This document shows, one piece after another, positions 1-5,676 of a stretch of 5,676 nucleotides of DNA. Each line of letters begins with the position of its first letter. Position 1 is the stretch's first letter. A program made the position numbers and the translations under genes. The DNA lies in assembly GCA_007118525.1 (NCBI GenBank), contig SKRK01000181.1, positions 1 through 5,676 of the forward strand. The letters are read 5' to 3'. Source of the stretch: Balneolaceae bacterium. Lineage in GTDB: Bacteria; Bacteroidota; Rhodothermia; Balneolales; Balneolaceae. The notes under the pieces are model-generated. The model saw nothing but the letters and a program-made list of their open reading frames with translations. It did not search any database and was not told the origin of the DNA.

Positions 1-1149
1 AATAATGCTGTAATCAGTGCAAAAGGGATACCTCAAATTGCTGCCATAATGGGTAGTTGCGTGGCCGGAGGGGCATATTTGCCCATTATGAGTGATGAAG
101 CTTTAATTGTTGATGGTACCGGAAGCGTTTTTTTAGCAGGAAGCTATCTGGTGAAAGCTGCAATCGGTGAAGAGATTGACAATGAAACCCTTGGCGGGGC
201 TACAACTCATACTGAGATTAGCGGTGTTACGGATTATAAGATGAAAGATGATACCGAATGCCTGCTGACCATACGCGACCTTGTGGGTAAAATGGGGCCA
301 CGCAAGAGAGCAGGTTTCAACAGAAAGAGCCCGGTTGAACCGGAAATATCGGTTGAAGAGGTGCTAAAGAGTTTCCCAAAAGACAGAACCACGCCATATG
401 ATTCATACAAGCTAATTCAAAGTATTACAGATGCAGGAAGTTTCACAGAATACAAAAAGGGATATGGTCAAACGCTTATAACCGGGTATGCCCGTATAGA
501 TGGATGGAGTGTGGGCATTGTAGCCAATCAGCGAAAAATAGTTAAGAGTAAATCGGGAGAGATGCAGATTGGCGGGGTTATCTACTCAGATAGTGCTGAC
601 AAAGCAGCCCGTTTTATTCTGAATTGCAACCAAAAGAGAGTTCCCATCCTCTTTCTGCAGGATGTAACAGGTTTTATGATTGGAAAAAGAAGCGAACACG
701 GAGGCATTATTAAAGATGGTGCAAAAATGGTAAATGCCGTTGCTAACTCTGTAGTGCCAAAAATCACAATAATTATTGGCAACAGCTATGGTGCGGGAAA
801 TTATGCCATGTGCGGTAAGGCGTACGACCCAAGATTTATTTATGCATGGCCTACGGCTCAAATTGCAGTTATGGGGGGAACACAGGCGGCGAAAGTATTA
901 ACTCAGATACAGGTCTCTTCATTGGAGAAGAGGGGGGAAAGCCTGAGCGATGACGATAAAGCTGAACTGCTTAATAAGATTAAAAACAGGTACGATAAAC
1001 AGACTGATGTCAGATACGCCGCTGCAAGACTCTGGGTGGATGAAATCATACATCCGGAATCCACGCGCCGAAGAATTTCAAAAGCAATTGAATGTGCCGA
1101 TCACAACCCAGAGATCCCGGAATTCAAAACAGGAGTGTTACAGGTGTAG
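1..1149 (+). CDS. Acyl-CoA carboxylase carboxyltransferase (beta) subunit, methylcrotonyl-CoA carboxylase-like; 5' partial
   Basis: This is the carboxyltransferase subunit of a biotin-dependent acyl-CoA carboxylase, a cytosolic enzyme that moves carboxyl from carboxybiotin to an acyl-CoA. The reading frame is open from base 1, so the gene starts upstream. The 382 codons here are about 70% of the usual ~540, and the first ATG in frame (base 49) is internal. Numbering from the window edge, residues 18-28 carry the GSC-x-AGGAY-LP oxyanion-hole motif of the N-terminal crotonase-like half. The C-terminal half begins near residue 160 and has a second conserved loop, GNSYGAGNYAMCG, at 260-272. The C-terminus looks complete. 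The GSC-x-AGGAY form resembles methylcrotonyl-CoA carboxylase beta more than propionyl-CoA carboxylase beta (GPCAGGAVYSP). The same form also occurs in Bacteroidota enzymes annotated only as acyl-CoA carboxylase, so the substrate is uncertain. No biotin carboxylase gene follows. The family is near certain. Confidence 0.95.
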   Translation, partial: NNAVISAKGIPQIAAIMGSCVAGGAYLPIMSDEALIVDGTGSVFLAGSYLVKAAIGEEIDNETLGGATTHTEISGVTDYKMKDDTECLLTIRDLVGKMGPRKRAGFNRKSPVEPEISVEEVLKSFPKDRTTPYDSYKLIQSITDAGSFTEYKKGYGQTLITGYARIDGWSVGIVANQRKIVKSKSGEMQIGGVIYSDSADKAARFILNCNQKRVPILFLQDVTGFMIGKRSEHGGIIKDGAKMVNAVANSVVPKITIIIGNSYGAGNYAMCGKAYDPRFIYAWPTAQIAVMGGTQAAKVLTQIQVSSLEKRGESLSDDDKAELLNKIKNRYDKQTDVRYAAARLWVDEIIHPESTRRRISKAIECADHNPEIPEFKTGVLQV

Positions 1150-1160
1150 AGCGTCGAAAA

Positions 1161-1200
1161 GAACTGCCTGTTAGTGCATGAACAGGCAGTTCAATTGTTT
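1161..1200 (+). terminator. Probable rho-independent terminator after the carboxylase gene
   Basis: A perfect 12-bp inverted repeat lies 11 bp after the carboxylase stop. The arms are GAACTGCCTGTT (1161-1172) and AACAGGCAGTTC (1181-1192), with an 8-base loop. The tract after the stem is only moderately T-rich (AATTGTTTAGGCTTTTATTT) rather than an unbroken T run, so termination may be incomplete. On the opposite strand the stem is followed at once by TTTT, but no minus-strand gene needs it. The stem is certain and its function is an inference. Confidence 0.7.
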
Positions 1201-1250
1201 AGGCTTTTATTTATAATTCTTTATAAAATCTGAAAATAATATTTAAGAAA

Positions 1251-1643
1251 ATGGCTAAGAGAACTCTAATCACAAAATTGGCAATTACTTACAGTGTAAA
1301 GTACTACACATTTGAAAAGGAGAGATGGATCAAACAGTGGGAAAAAGAGATTCGGGGCAGGAATTCGGAACCGGTGAAGACGGCTCTGGAACCGGAAGCT
1401 CAGAGATACTCCCTGGTTTTCACCGTCAATAAACCTGACGGTTTCACACTCAAACTCGAAGGGAGTGACAAAGTGGAAACAATAACCGAAAAGGCTGTAA
1501 GCAGAGATAAATCAAATCGCGACATTGTTGTTATTTTCCAAGCTGAACCGGATAATTCGGTTGAACTCAGATCAGAAGCGGATGAGGATGAGGATGAGAA
1601 AGAGGATATTATCGTAATCCCGCCTGAAGATGAACCTGTTTAG
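1251..1643 (+). CDS. Hypothetical protein, 130 aa, basic N-terminal half and acidic C-terminal tail
   Basis: I do not recognise this protein. It has no signal peptide or membrane segment, so it is probably cytosolic. The N-terminal ~50 residues are rich in Lys, Arg and aromatic residues (SVKYYTFEKERWIKQWEKE, about 15-33) and look partly helical. Residues 57-103 have alternating hydrophobic and charged residues, as in a small beta-strand domain (YSLVFTV, GFTLKLEG, DIVVIFQAE). The last ~25 residues are very acidic, with DEDEDEKED at 111-119, and end in PPEDEPV. The ATG at 1251 follows an A-rich TTTAAGAAA leader with no clear Shine-Dalgarno, which suits Bacteroidota. It lies between a terminator and the sensor kinase gene, 114 bp upstream of the latter on the same strand, and could belong to either its own unit or the kinase unit. 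An uninterrupted frame with amino-acid composition typical of a real protein supports it as a gene. The charge split could reflect nucleic-acid or partner binding, but that is speculation. Confidence 0.7.
   Translation: MAKRTLITKLAITYSVKYYTFEKERWIKQWEKEIRGRNSEPVKTALEPEAQRYSLVFTVNKPDGFTLKLEGSDKVETITEKAVSRDKSNRDIVVIFQAEPDNSVELRSEADEDEDEKEDIIVIPPEDEPV
1581..1598 (+). repeat. Hexanucleotide tandem repeat (GATGAG)x3 inside the hypothetical gene
   Basis: Three exact, in-frame copies of GATGAG encode the Asp-Glu run at residues 111-116 of the 130-residue protein. A change in copy number would add or remove Asp-Glu pairs without shifting the frame. Three copies is short, so it may simply be codon bias in an acidic stretch. 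Confidence 0.6.
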
Positions 1644-1709
1644 ATTACTTTTCATAACTGTCTGCTTTTTTTTAAATAGTTAGATTTACAAGAGAGTTTC
1701 AAATATTAG

Positions 1710-1738
1710 TTGAATTGATTATCTATCCGGTATATTAA
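1710..1738 (+). promoter_or_regulatory. Weak candidate promoter for the sensor kinase gene
   Basis: TTGAAT (1710-1715) and TATTAA (1733-1738) are separated by 17 bp. An overlapping TATATT (1731-1736) fits the -10 consensus better but with only a 15-bp spacer. Transcription would start around 1745, leaving a leader of roughly a dozen bases before the ATG at 1758. The region is AT-rich, so such matches arise easily. The Bacteroidota-specific TTTG / TAnnTTTG pattern is not seen here. Confidence 0.3.
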
Positions 1739-1757
1739 TTGGTCTGGCTCTTATTTT

Positions 1758-4739
1758 ATGATCATTAAACTCTTCAAGCTGTGGCGAAAAGCCCTGGTCA
1801 CCATTATTTTGGTGACACTAAACTGTTACTCATACGCTCAGTCATCTGAAGTGGAATTTCCATTAATGGATGGAAAACCACTTACAGAATCCCAGAATCT
1901 GTTTCAGGTTACTACCTACCCTCAGAATTGGGCCATTACCCGCGACAGCAATGGTAATCTTATTGTTGGAACGGGTGGCGGCATCGCGATATATGATGGT
2001 GCGCGATGGCAAACAGCGGATATGCCGGGCCTATCAGTCCGGTCTGTCGCCGCTGCAGCTGATGGCAGAATCTATGTAGGCGGAGCATCAGAGTTTGGGT
2101 ATTTCAAAACGGAGACAGATCAATCAGTAGACAGGCTTACATATCACAGCCTCATTCATCTGGTTCCTGAATCGTACAGGCAGTTTCGTTCAGTTACAAA
2201 CATAATAGTCAGGCAAGATTCTTCCGTCATTTTCAATGGTATAAACCACTCATTTCACTACCGTGACGGAGAAATTAAAGTAATAGGGGATGATGTATGG
2301 GTGTTCCGATTATTCGAAGCTAATCAAACAATATTTTCAAACGACTCGCTTGGGCTATCCATCTACGAAGACGGAAAGCTTAATCTGATTCCGGGAGCAG
2401 AAGAGTTCGAGTATACCGGGATATACTGTGTTCAGCCGGTGAATGAATCAACTATACTGTTCTCTGTCCGGAATCAGGGGTTGTTTACCTATAATGGTGA
2501 ACAGATCAGAAGTATTGAGAGCGACGCTTCCGATTTTTTTAGCAGGCATTACCCTTATACATGCCAGAGATTACCCGATGGCAGCTATATTGCAGGAACG
2601 CTGAACGCCGGTGCTGTAAGGTTTAATTCAGATGGTGCAATTCTGGGTGTATTTAACGATTCCGGTTTGCTTCCTGAAAATACAGTTTACAGCTCCTTCA
2701 GTGATGCAAATGGGACTGTTTGGCTTACTCATCTTGAGCATATTTCTCGTCTGGATTTCGGGTTACCCATCAGGGTGGTGAATGAAAGCAGCGGGTACAG
2801 AGGTCTGCCAATGTCGCTCATTTATGAAGATGGAAATATCACTATTGGTACTCAACATGGTGTATTCCGTTCTGAAAACAGTGATTTGTTGCAGCCTGAA
2901 TTTAAAGAGATTCTATCTGCTTCAGAGAGATCATTTCTGCTGAAGTCAGATAGCCTGATCTATTCATACACAACCAGAAAGTTGTATACCCCGCTCATTT
3001 CGAATGAACCGGTATTTAACTTCCCTGCAATAATAGACCGGCTGTTTATTTCAGATGCAGAACCGTCTCTCTTTTATGCGGTGAACAGCAGGGGCCTGTT
3101 TCCCATTGTTAAGGATGAAGGCTCCTACAAAGCGGGTTCTTTTATTGCAGAACTGGATTTGAGCAATGCAAAAATTGTACAAAATAGTTCAGGGGATCTC
3201 TGGATTGGTTCATCGTCCGGGTCTCTTGTATATATTCCATTTACCGAGATTCGCCGATTTCTGGAAACAGGTGATGCAGATATTCGTGAATATGAAATGC
3301 CGGAAGGATGGAGAGGGGGCGGAACCAGGATGATTACGCTTGTAATTGATAACGAGGATGTTCTGGTTGGAACTCCCAGGGGGCTTTACCGGATTGACAG
3401 GGAAATGGACAGTGTAGTTGAAGACAACAGATTTGGAGAACTGAGCAGGGTAAACGAAGAAGGTGCGCCCAGTTCGATTTTTCATCTTGAAAAAGACAGT
3501 TATGAGAATATCTGGATCAGATCAAGGCGTGAGTATCAGTTTGCAGAAAAACAGGATGATGGATCCTTTACTATACACAAAGCCATACCGGGCAGGATTG
3601 ATGATAACATCAGTAATGCAATAGTTCCTGTCGGTAATGGTAAAGCCTGGTTTTTAGGAAGCAAGGGGTTGGTCTACTACGATCACAATCAATCAATGGA
3701 GATTACAGCCCGGCCACCGGTAATTCGTCGAGTCATATCAAGATCCGACTCTGTATTGTACCAGGGTTATAGCAGAGAAAGATCAGAGCAAACCAATCTG
3801 GAATTGGCCTACGAACTGAATGACTTTCGAATTGAATTTGGCTTTCCTGATTTCAGCTCATTTGATCAAACCCAATATGAAGTAAAACTGGAGGGCTTTG
3901 ATGAGGAGTGGTCTGCCTGGAGTACAGAATCACAAAAAGACTACACGCAGGTCCGTGAAGGACGATATCGGTTTCTGGTTCGGGCAAGAAGCGGAACAGG
4001 TTTGGTAACCGAAGCTGCGATTCTTCCGATACGTATTTTTCCGCCCTGGTACAGAACCCTTTGGGCTTATCTAATTTATGTGGTTGGTATTTCAGGGCTG
4101 CTCTACTCCATTCACAGGTATAGAATCAATAAAATTGTTGAAATACAACAGGTGCGAAACCGTATTGCCAGCGATCTGCATGATGAAGTTAGTGCTACTC
4201 TGAGCAGTATTACATTTTTTACCCAGGCTATTGAAAGGAACAGAAATGGTGATAAAGCTGCTCATTATTTAAGACTTATATCCGGCAGTGCAGGTGATGC
4301 AAAGGAGAAAATGTCCGATATTATCTGGTCAATCAATCCGGAACACGATAATTGGGAAACCCTTTTGAGCAAGTGCAAAAGATTTGCCGCGGACCTTCTT
4401 GAGAGTAAAAATATTACATATGATCTCTCTTTTCCGGAGCTAAACAGAGGCAAGATTGGAATAGAGCTGCGTCAAAATATCTGGTTGATCTTCAAGGAGA
4501 TCATAACAAATATTGCCAGGCACTCCAACGCTTCACATGTAAAGATCTCTTTTACATTTCATGGAAGTGAACTGCATATACTTGTAAGTGATAACGGTGA
4601 GGGTTTCAATCCCGATGATCAATTTAACGGCAATGGTATGAGAAATATCCGGAAAAGAGTTATCGATTTGGGTGGCGGGTCAACATTAAGCTCGAACAAA
4701 GAAAAAGGAACATCCTGGAAAATCACGTTGCCTGTATAA
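1758..4739 (+). CDS. Sensor histidine kinase with periplasmic beta-propeller, Y_Y_Y domain and HisKA_3/HATPase core
   Basis: This is an inner-membrane sensor kinase of a two-component system, 993 residues. A signal peptide occupies residues 1-27: K4, K7, R10 and K11, a hydrophobic core at 12-21, and likely cleavage after SYA at 25-27. Residues ~50-655 hold degenerate propeller blades, for example ITRDSNGNLIVGT (60-72), AAAADGRIYVGG (98-109), NSSGDLWIGS (476-485) and an NIWIRS near 585. A Y_Y_Y domain lies at ~685-760 (YEVKLEGFDEEWS, 707-719), followed by one membrane helix at ~767-785. The HisKA_3 helix has DLHDEVSATLSS with phospho-acceptor His808. The ATPase domain has an N box (E914, N918), a G1 box DNGEG (945-949), a G2 box GNGM (958-961) and GTS (984-986). 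There is no receiver or DNA-binding domain, so it is a classical kinase rather than a hybrid HTCS regulator. Its partner is surely the regulator 68 bp downstream. The ligand is unknown. The Gln/His of the HisKA_3 phosphatase motif is replaced by Ala813. Confidence 0.95.
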   Translation: MIIKLFKLWRKALVTIILVTLNCYSYAQSSEVEFPLMDGKPLTESQNLFQVTTYPQNWAITRDSNGNLIVGTGGGIAIYDGARWQTADMPGLSVRSVAAAADGRIYVGGASEFGYFKTETDQSVDRLTYHSLIHLVPESYRQFRSVTNIIVRQDSSVIFNGINHSFHYRDGEIKVIGDDVWVFRLFEANQTIFSNDSLGLSIYEDGKLNLIPGAEEFEYTGIYCVQPVNESTILFSVRNQGLFTYNGEQIRSIESDASDFFSRHYPYTCQRLPDGSYIAGTLNAGAVRFNSDGAILGVFNDSGLLPENTVYSSFSDANGTVWLTHLEHISRLDFGLPIRVVNESSGYRGLPMSLIYEDGNITIGTQHGVFRSENSDLLQPEFKEILSASERSFLLKSDSLIYSYTTRKLYTPLISNEPVFNFPAIIDRLFISDAEPSLFYAVNSRGLFPIVKDEGSYKAGSFIAELDLSNAKIVQNSSGDLWIGSSSGSLVYIPFTEIRRFLETGDADIREYEMPEGWRGGGTRMITLVIDNEDVLVGTPRGLYRIDREMDSVVEDNRFGELSRVNEEGAPSSIFHLEKDSYENIWIRSRREYQFAEKQDDGSFTIHKAIPGRIDDNISNAIVPVGNGKAWFLGSKGLVYYDHNQSMEITARPPVIRRVISRSDSVLYQGYSRERSEQTNLELAYELNDFRIEFGFPDFSSFDQTQYEVKLEGFDEEWSAWSTESQKDYTQVREGRYRFLVRARSGTGLVTEAAILPIRIFPPWYRTLWAYLIYVVGISGLLYSIHRYRINKIVEIQQVRNRIASDLHDEVSATLSSITFFTQAIERNRNGDKAAHYLRLISGSAGDAKEKMSDIIWSINPEHDNWETLLSKCKRFAADLLESKNITYDLSFPELNRGKIGIELRQNIWLIFKEIITNIARHSNASHVKISFTFHGSELHILVSDNGEGFNPDDQFNGNGMRNIRKRVIDLGGGSTLSSNKEKGTSWKITLPV

Positions 4740-4752
4740 AGTCGACATAGTT

Positions 4753-4763
4753 ATGCAGTGTTT
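4753..4763 (+). repeat. Direct repeat copy 1, ATGCAGTGTTT, between kinase and regulator genes
   Basis: This 11-base word starts 14 bp after the kinase stop, in the 68-bp gap, and recurs exactly at 5484-5494 after the regulator stop. The two copies therefore bracket the regulator gene. The repeat is seen directly; any role, such as a regulator binding half-site, is speculation. Confidence 0.4.
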
Positions 4764-4797
4764 GCAAAGGTTGAAATCCATTAATTTATTGAAAACC

Positions 4798-4804
4798 AAG
4801 AAGG
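4798..4804 (+). promoter_or_regulatory. Shine-Dalgarno-like sequence for the response regulator
   Basis: AAGAAGG ends three bases before the ATG at 4808. It is purine-rich and partly complementary to the 16S rRNA tail, though closer to the start than is ideal. It is the only Shine-Dalgarno-like leader among the three starts visible here, and it suggests the regulator has its own translation initiation rather than coupling to the kinase stop 68 bp upstream. Confidence 0.4.
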
Positions 4805-4807
4805 AAA

Positions 4808-5449
4808 ATGGAAAGTACTTTGATTAAAATAAGTATTGTAGAAGACAACATTTACATGCGTGAAGGCTGGGAGAGTGTTCTGGACACAGAGAGTGATTTT
4901 TGTGTAATTGGAAGTTACGGATCGTGTGAATTGGCTTTTGAGGATTCATCCATTTCACGAAGCGATATCGTTTTGATGGATATTGAACTGCCGGGGATGT
5001 CGGGGATTGAGGGGGTAAGCTACATACAAGAGAATCACCCCGGCGTTAATGTTATTATGGCCAGTGTTTTTGATGATAACCAGCATGTGTTTGACGCAAT
5101 CTGTGCAGGAGCAATTGGCTACCTTTTAAAGAAAACGGGACCCGAAGAGCTTTGCAACGCCATTCGCTCTGCTATGGAAGGAGGCTCACCCATGACGCCT
5201 GAAATTGCCCGAAAAGTGATCCGGCTCATGCAGCCCAAACAGACAGGCGCTGATAAAGTAAAGCTGTCTGACCGGGAATTGGAAATCTTAAAGGAGCTTT
5301 CCACAGGTAAGTCTTACCAGGCAATTGGCAGCAGCATATTCCTCTCGGAAGACGGGGTTAGATACCACATTCGAAATATTTATAAAAAACTGCATGTGAA
5401 TTCACGATCTCAGGCCGTTGCTAAAGGGTTTAAACAGAAATTGATATGA
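4808..5449 (+). CDS. NarL/LuxR-family two-component response regulator
   Basis: This is a cytosolic DNA-binding response regulator of 213 residues, the usual length for the NarL family. The receiver domain spans ~5-122. It has the acidic pair Glu12-Asp13, phospho-acceptor Asp58 in VLMDIELPGMSG (55-66), a Ser86 switch residue in ASVFDD (85-90), Tyr105, and the conserved Lys108 in YLLKK. A linker at ~123-150 leads to a GerE-type helix-turn-helix at ~150-208: LSDRELEILKELSTGKS (153-169), then the recognition helix region SEDGVRYHIRNIYKKLHV (180-197). All key receiver residues are present, so it should be phosphorylated normally, most likely by His808 of the kinase immediately upstream, with phosphorylation promoting dimerisation. 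The same strand, short gap and matching HisKA_3/NarL types support a cognate pair and one operon ending at the terminator at 5580. The start gives a standard N-terminus (KISIVEDN) and follows AAGAAGG. Target genes cannot be inferred. Confidence 0.96.
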   Translation: MESTLIKISIVEDNIYMREGWESVLDTESDFCVIGSYGSCELAFEDSSISRSDIVLMDIELPGMSGIEGVSYIQENHPGVNVIMASVFDDNQHVFDAICAGAIGYLLKKTGPEELCNAIRSAMEGGSPMTPEIARKVIRLMQPKQTGADKVKLSDRELEILKELSTGKSYQAIGSSIFLSEDGVRYHIRNIYKKLHVNSRSQAVAKGFKQKLI

Positions 5450-5483
5450 TTGATTCTCTATATCGTCACAATACTACATGTTC

Positions 5484-5494
5484 ATGCAGTGTTT
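5484..5494 (+). repeat. Direct repeat copy 2, ATGCAGTGTTT, downstream of the regulator gene
   Basis: Exact second copy of the 11-base word at 4753-4763, here 34 bp past the regulator stop and upstream of the inverted repeat at 5513-5540. The flanks of the two copies differ apart from loosely similar GTC-ACA-type sequence upstream. Within the short non-coding parts of this window the match is unlikely by chance, but an 11-base match somewhere in 5.7 kb is not. Confidence 0.4.
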
Positions 5495-5512
5495 CCGTGC
5501 GATGACTTTTTT

Positions 5513-5540
5513 AAGTTACGTATGAGCATTTACGTTACTT
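5513..5540. repeat. Imperfect inverted repeat between the regulator gene and its terminator
   Basis: The arms AAGTTACGTA (5513-5522) and TACGTTACTT (5531-5540) are complementary at 9 of 10 positions around an 8-base spacer. In RNA the stem could grow outward to 5508-5545 with A-U and G-U pairs. No T run follows, so it is not a terminator. It could be a protein-binding dyad or a 3'-UTR stem. The structure is seen directly; its function is unknown. Confidence 0.5.
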
Positions 5541-5579
5541 GAGAGTATGAGAACACATATCACGAAAGAGATAAATCAA

Positions 5580-5616
5580 ACCCATTCAGTTGATAGCTGA
5601 ATGGGTATTTTTTTTT
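5580..5616 (+). terminator. Strong rho-independent terminator of the kinase-regulator operon
   Basis: A perfect 10-bp stem, ACCCATTCAG (5580-5589) with CTGAATGGGT (5597-5606), closes a 7-base loop. After a single A comes a run of nine T (5608-5616). This is a textbook + strand terminator, 130 bp after the regulator stop. On the other strand the stem is followed only by a weak TTTG tract, so it acts mainly in the + direction. The last 60 bases of the window beyond it show no gene or structure I can support. Confidence 0.9.
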
Positions 5617-5676
5617 AAATCATTCAGCAAATCTCTCTGTAAACTACTTGTAAGCAGATTTTTTTGAATGGAACAG

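Noticed and set aside
582..861. Minus-strand open frames opposite the carboxylase, kinase and regulator genes
   Set aside because: They lie wholly within well-conserved + strand genes, have no domain character or leader, and are best explained as antisense shadows.
1175..1184. TGCATGAACA in the terminator region, whose reverse complement occurs at 5479-5488
   Set aside because: Ten-base inverted matches are expected many times by chance in a window of this size, and the contexts are unrelated.
1195..1227. Promoter-like TTGTTT with TATAAT or TATAAA upstream of the small hypothetical gene
   Set aside because: The spacers are about 11 and 21 bp, far from 17, and no sequence at the right distance resembles a -35. 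The tract is AT-rich, and part of it is the T-rich tail of the upstream hairpin.
1666..1673. Run of eight T downstream of the 130-residue protein gene, suggestive of a terminator
   Set aside because: No GC-rich inverted repeat precedes the T run, so a rho-independent terminator is not supported. The small gene and the kinase gene may be co-transcribed.
1797..1816. Inverted repeat GTCACC-8-GGTGAC inside the start of the kinase gene
   Set aside because: Only 6 bp of stem, inside the signal-peptide codons about 40 bases past the start. A stem this short is expected by chance and gives no firm case for translational control.
1758..1826. Possible lipoprotein signal with Cys23 in the kinase N-terminus
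   Set aside because: The residues before the Cys (T-L-N) do not fit a lipobox. A type I cleavage after SYA at 25-27 is a better fit.
5478..5525. Fifteen-codon ATG frame after the regulator gene
   Set aside because: It overlaps the repeat and inverted repeat, has no ribosome-binding site, and is too short for composition to support it.
5621..5670. CATTCAG (5621-5627), which repeats part of the terminator stem and could pair with CTGAATG in the terminator or TGAATG near the edge
   Set aside because: Six- to seven-base pairings only, lying after the T run, and cut off by the window edge. Not enough to claim an antiterminator or a second terminator.

Overview
The window looks like ordinary chromosomal DNA of a Bacteroidota-type bacterium of moderate to low G+C. 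A marine or halophilic relative of the Balneolaceae is my best guess, but that is an inference. It rests on three things. The carboxylase is of the kind common in that group. The large secreted-propeller sensor kinase is a family especially expanded there. Most starts have A-rich leaders rather than strong Shine-Dalgarno sequences. Four protein genes are present, all on the + strand. I see no mobile element, CRISPR array, tRNA or rRNA.

Layout. Positions 1-1149 hold the C-terminal two thirds of a biotin-dependent acyl-CoA carboxylase carboxyltransferase (beta) subunit, cut by the left edge. A perfect 12-bp hairpin at 1161-1192 probably ends that transcript. A small unrecognised protein with a strongly acidic tail follows (1251-1643). 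After 114 bp of AT-rich DNA with a weak candidate promoter comes a 993-residue sensor histidine kinase (1758-4739). It has a signal peptide, a periplasmic beta-propeller, a Y_Y_Y domain, one membrane helix, a HisKA_3-type dimerisation helix and an ATPase domain. A NarL/LuxR-type response regulator (4808-5449) follows 68 bp later on the same strand. A strong rho-independent terminator sits at 5580-5616. The 130 bp between the regulator stop and that terminator carry an imperfect inverted repeat. I see nothing convincing in 5617-5676.

How the genes work together. The kinase and regulator form a complete two-component system, probably co-transcribed. A periplasmic or surface signal read by the propeller would be passed through the single helix to His808, then to Asp58 of the regulator, which would bind DNA through its C-terminal helix-turn-helix. 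No sugar-uptake, transporter or enzyme gene lies beside the pair, so its signal and targets cannot be read from this window. The carboxylase is metabolically unrelated and seems to be a separate transcription unit. The role of the 130-residue protein is unknown.

I did not find an obviously new biological system. The points most worth checking are the missing glutamine/histidine in the kinase's phosphatase motif, the non-coding structures around the regulator gene, and the small acidic-tailed protein.
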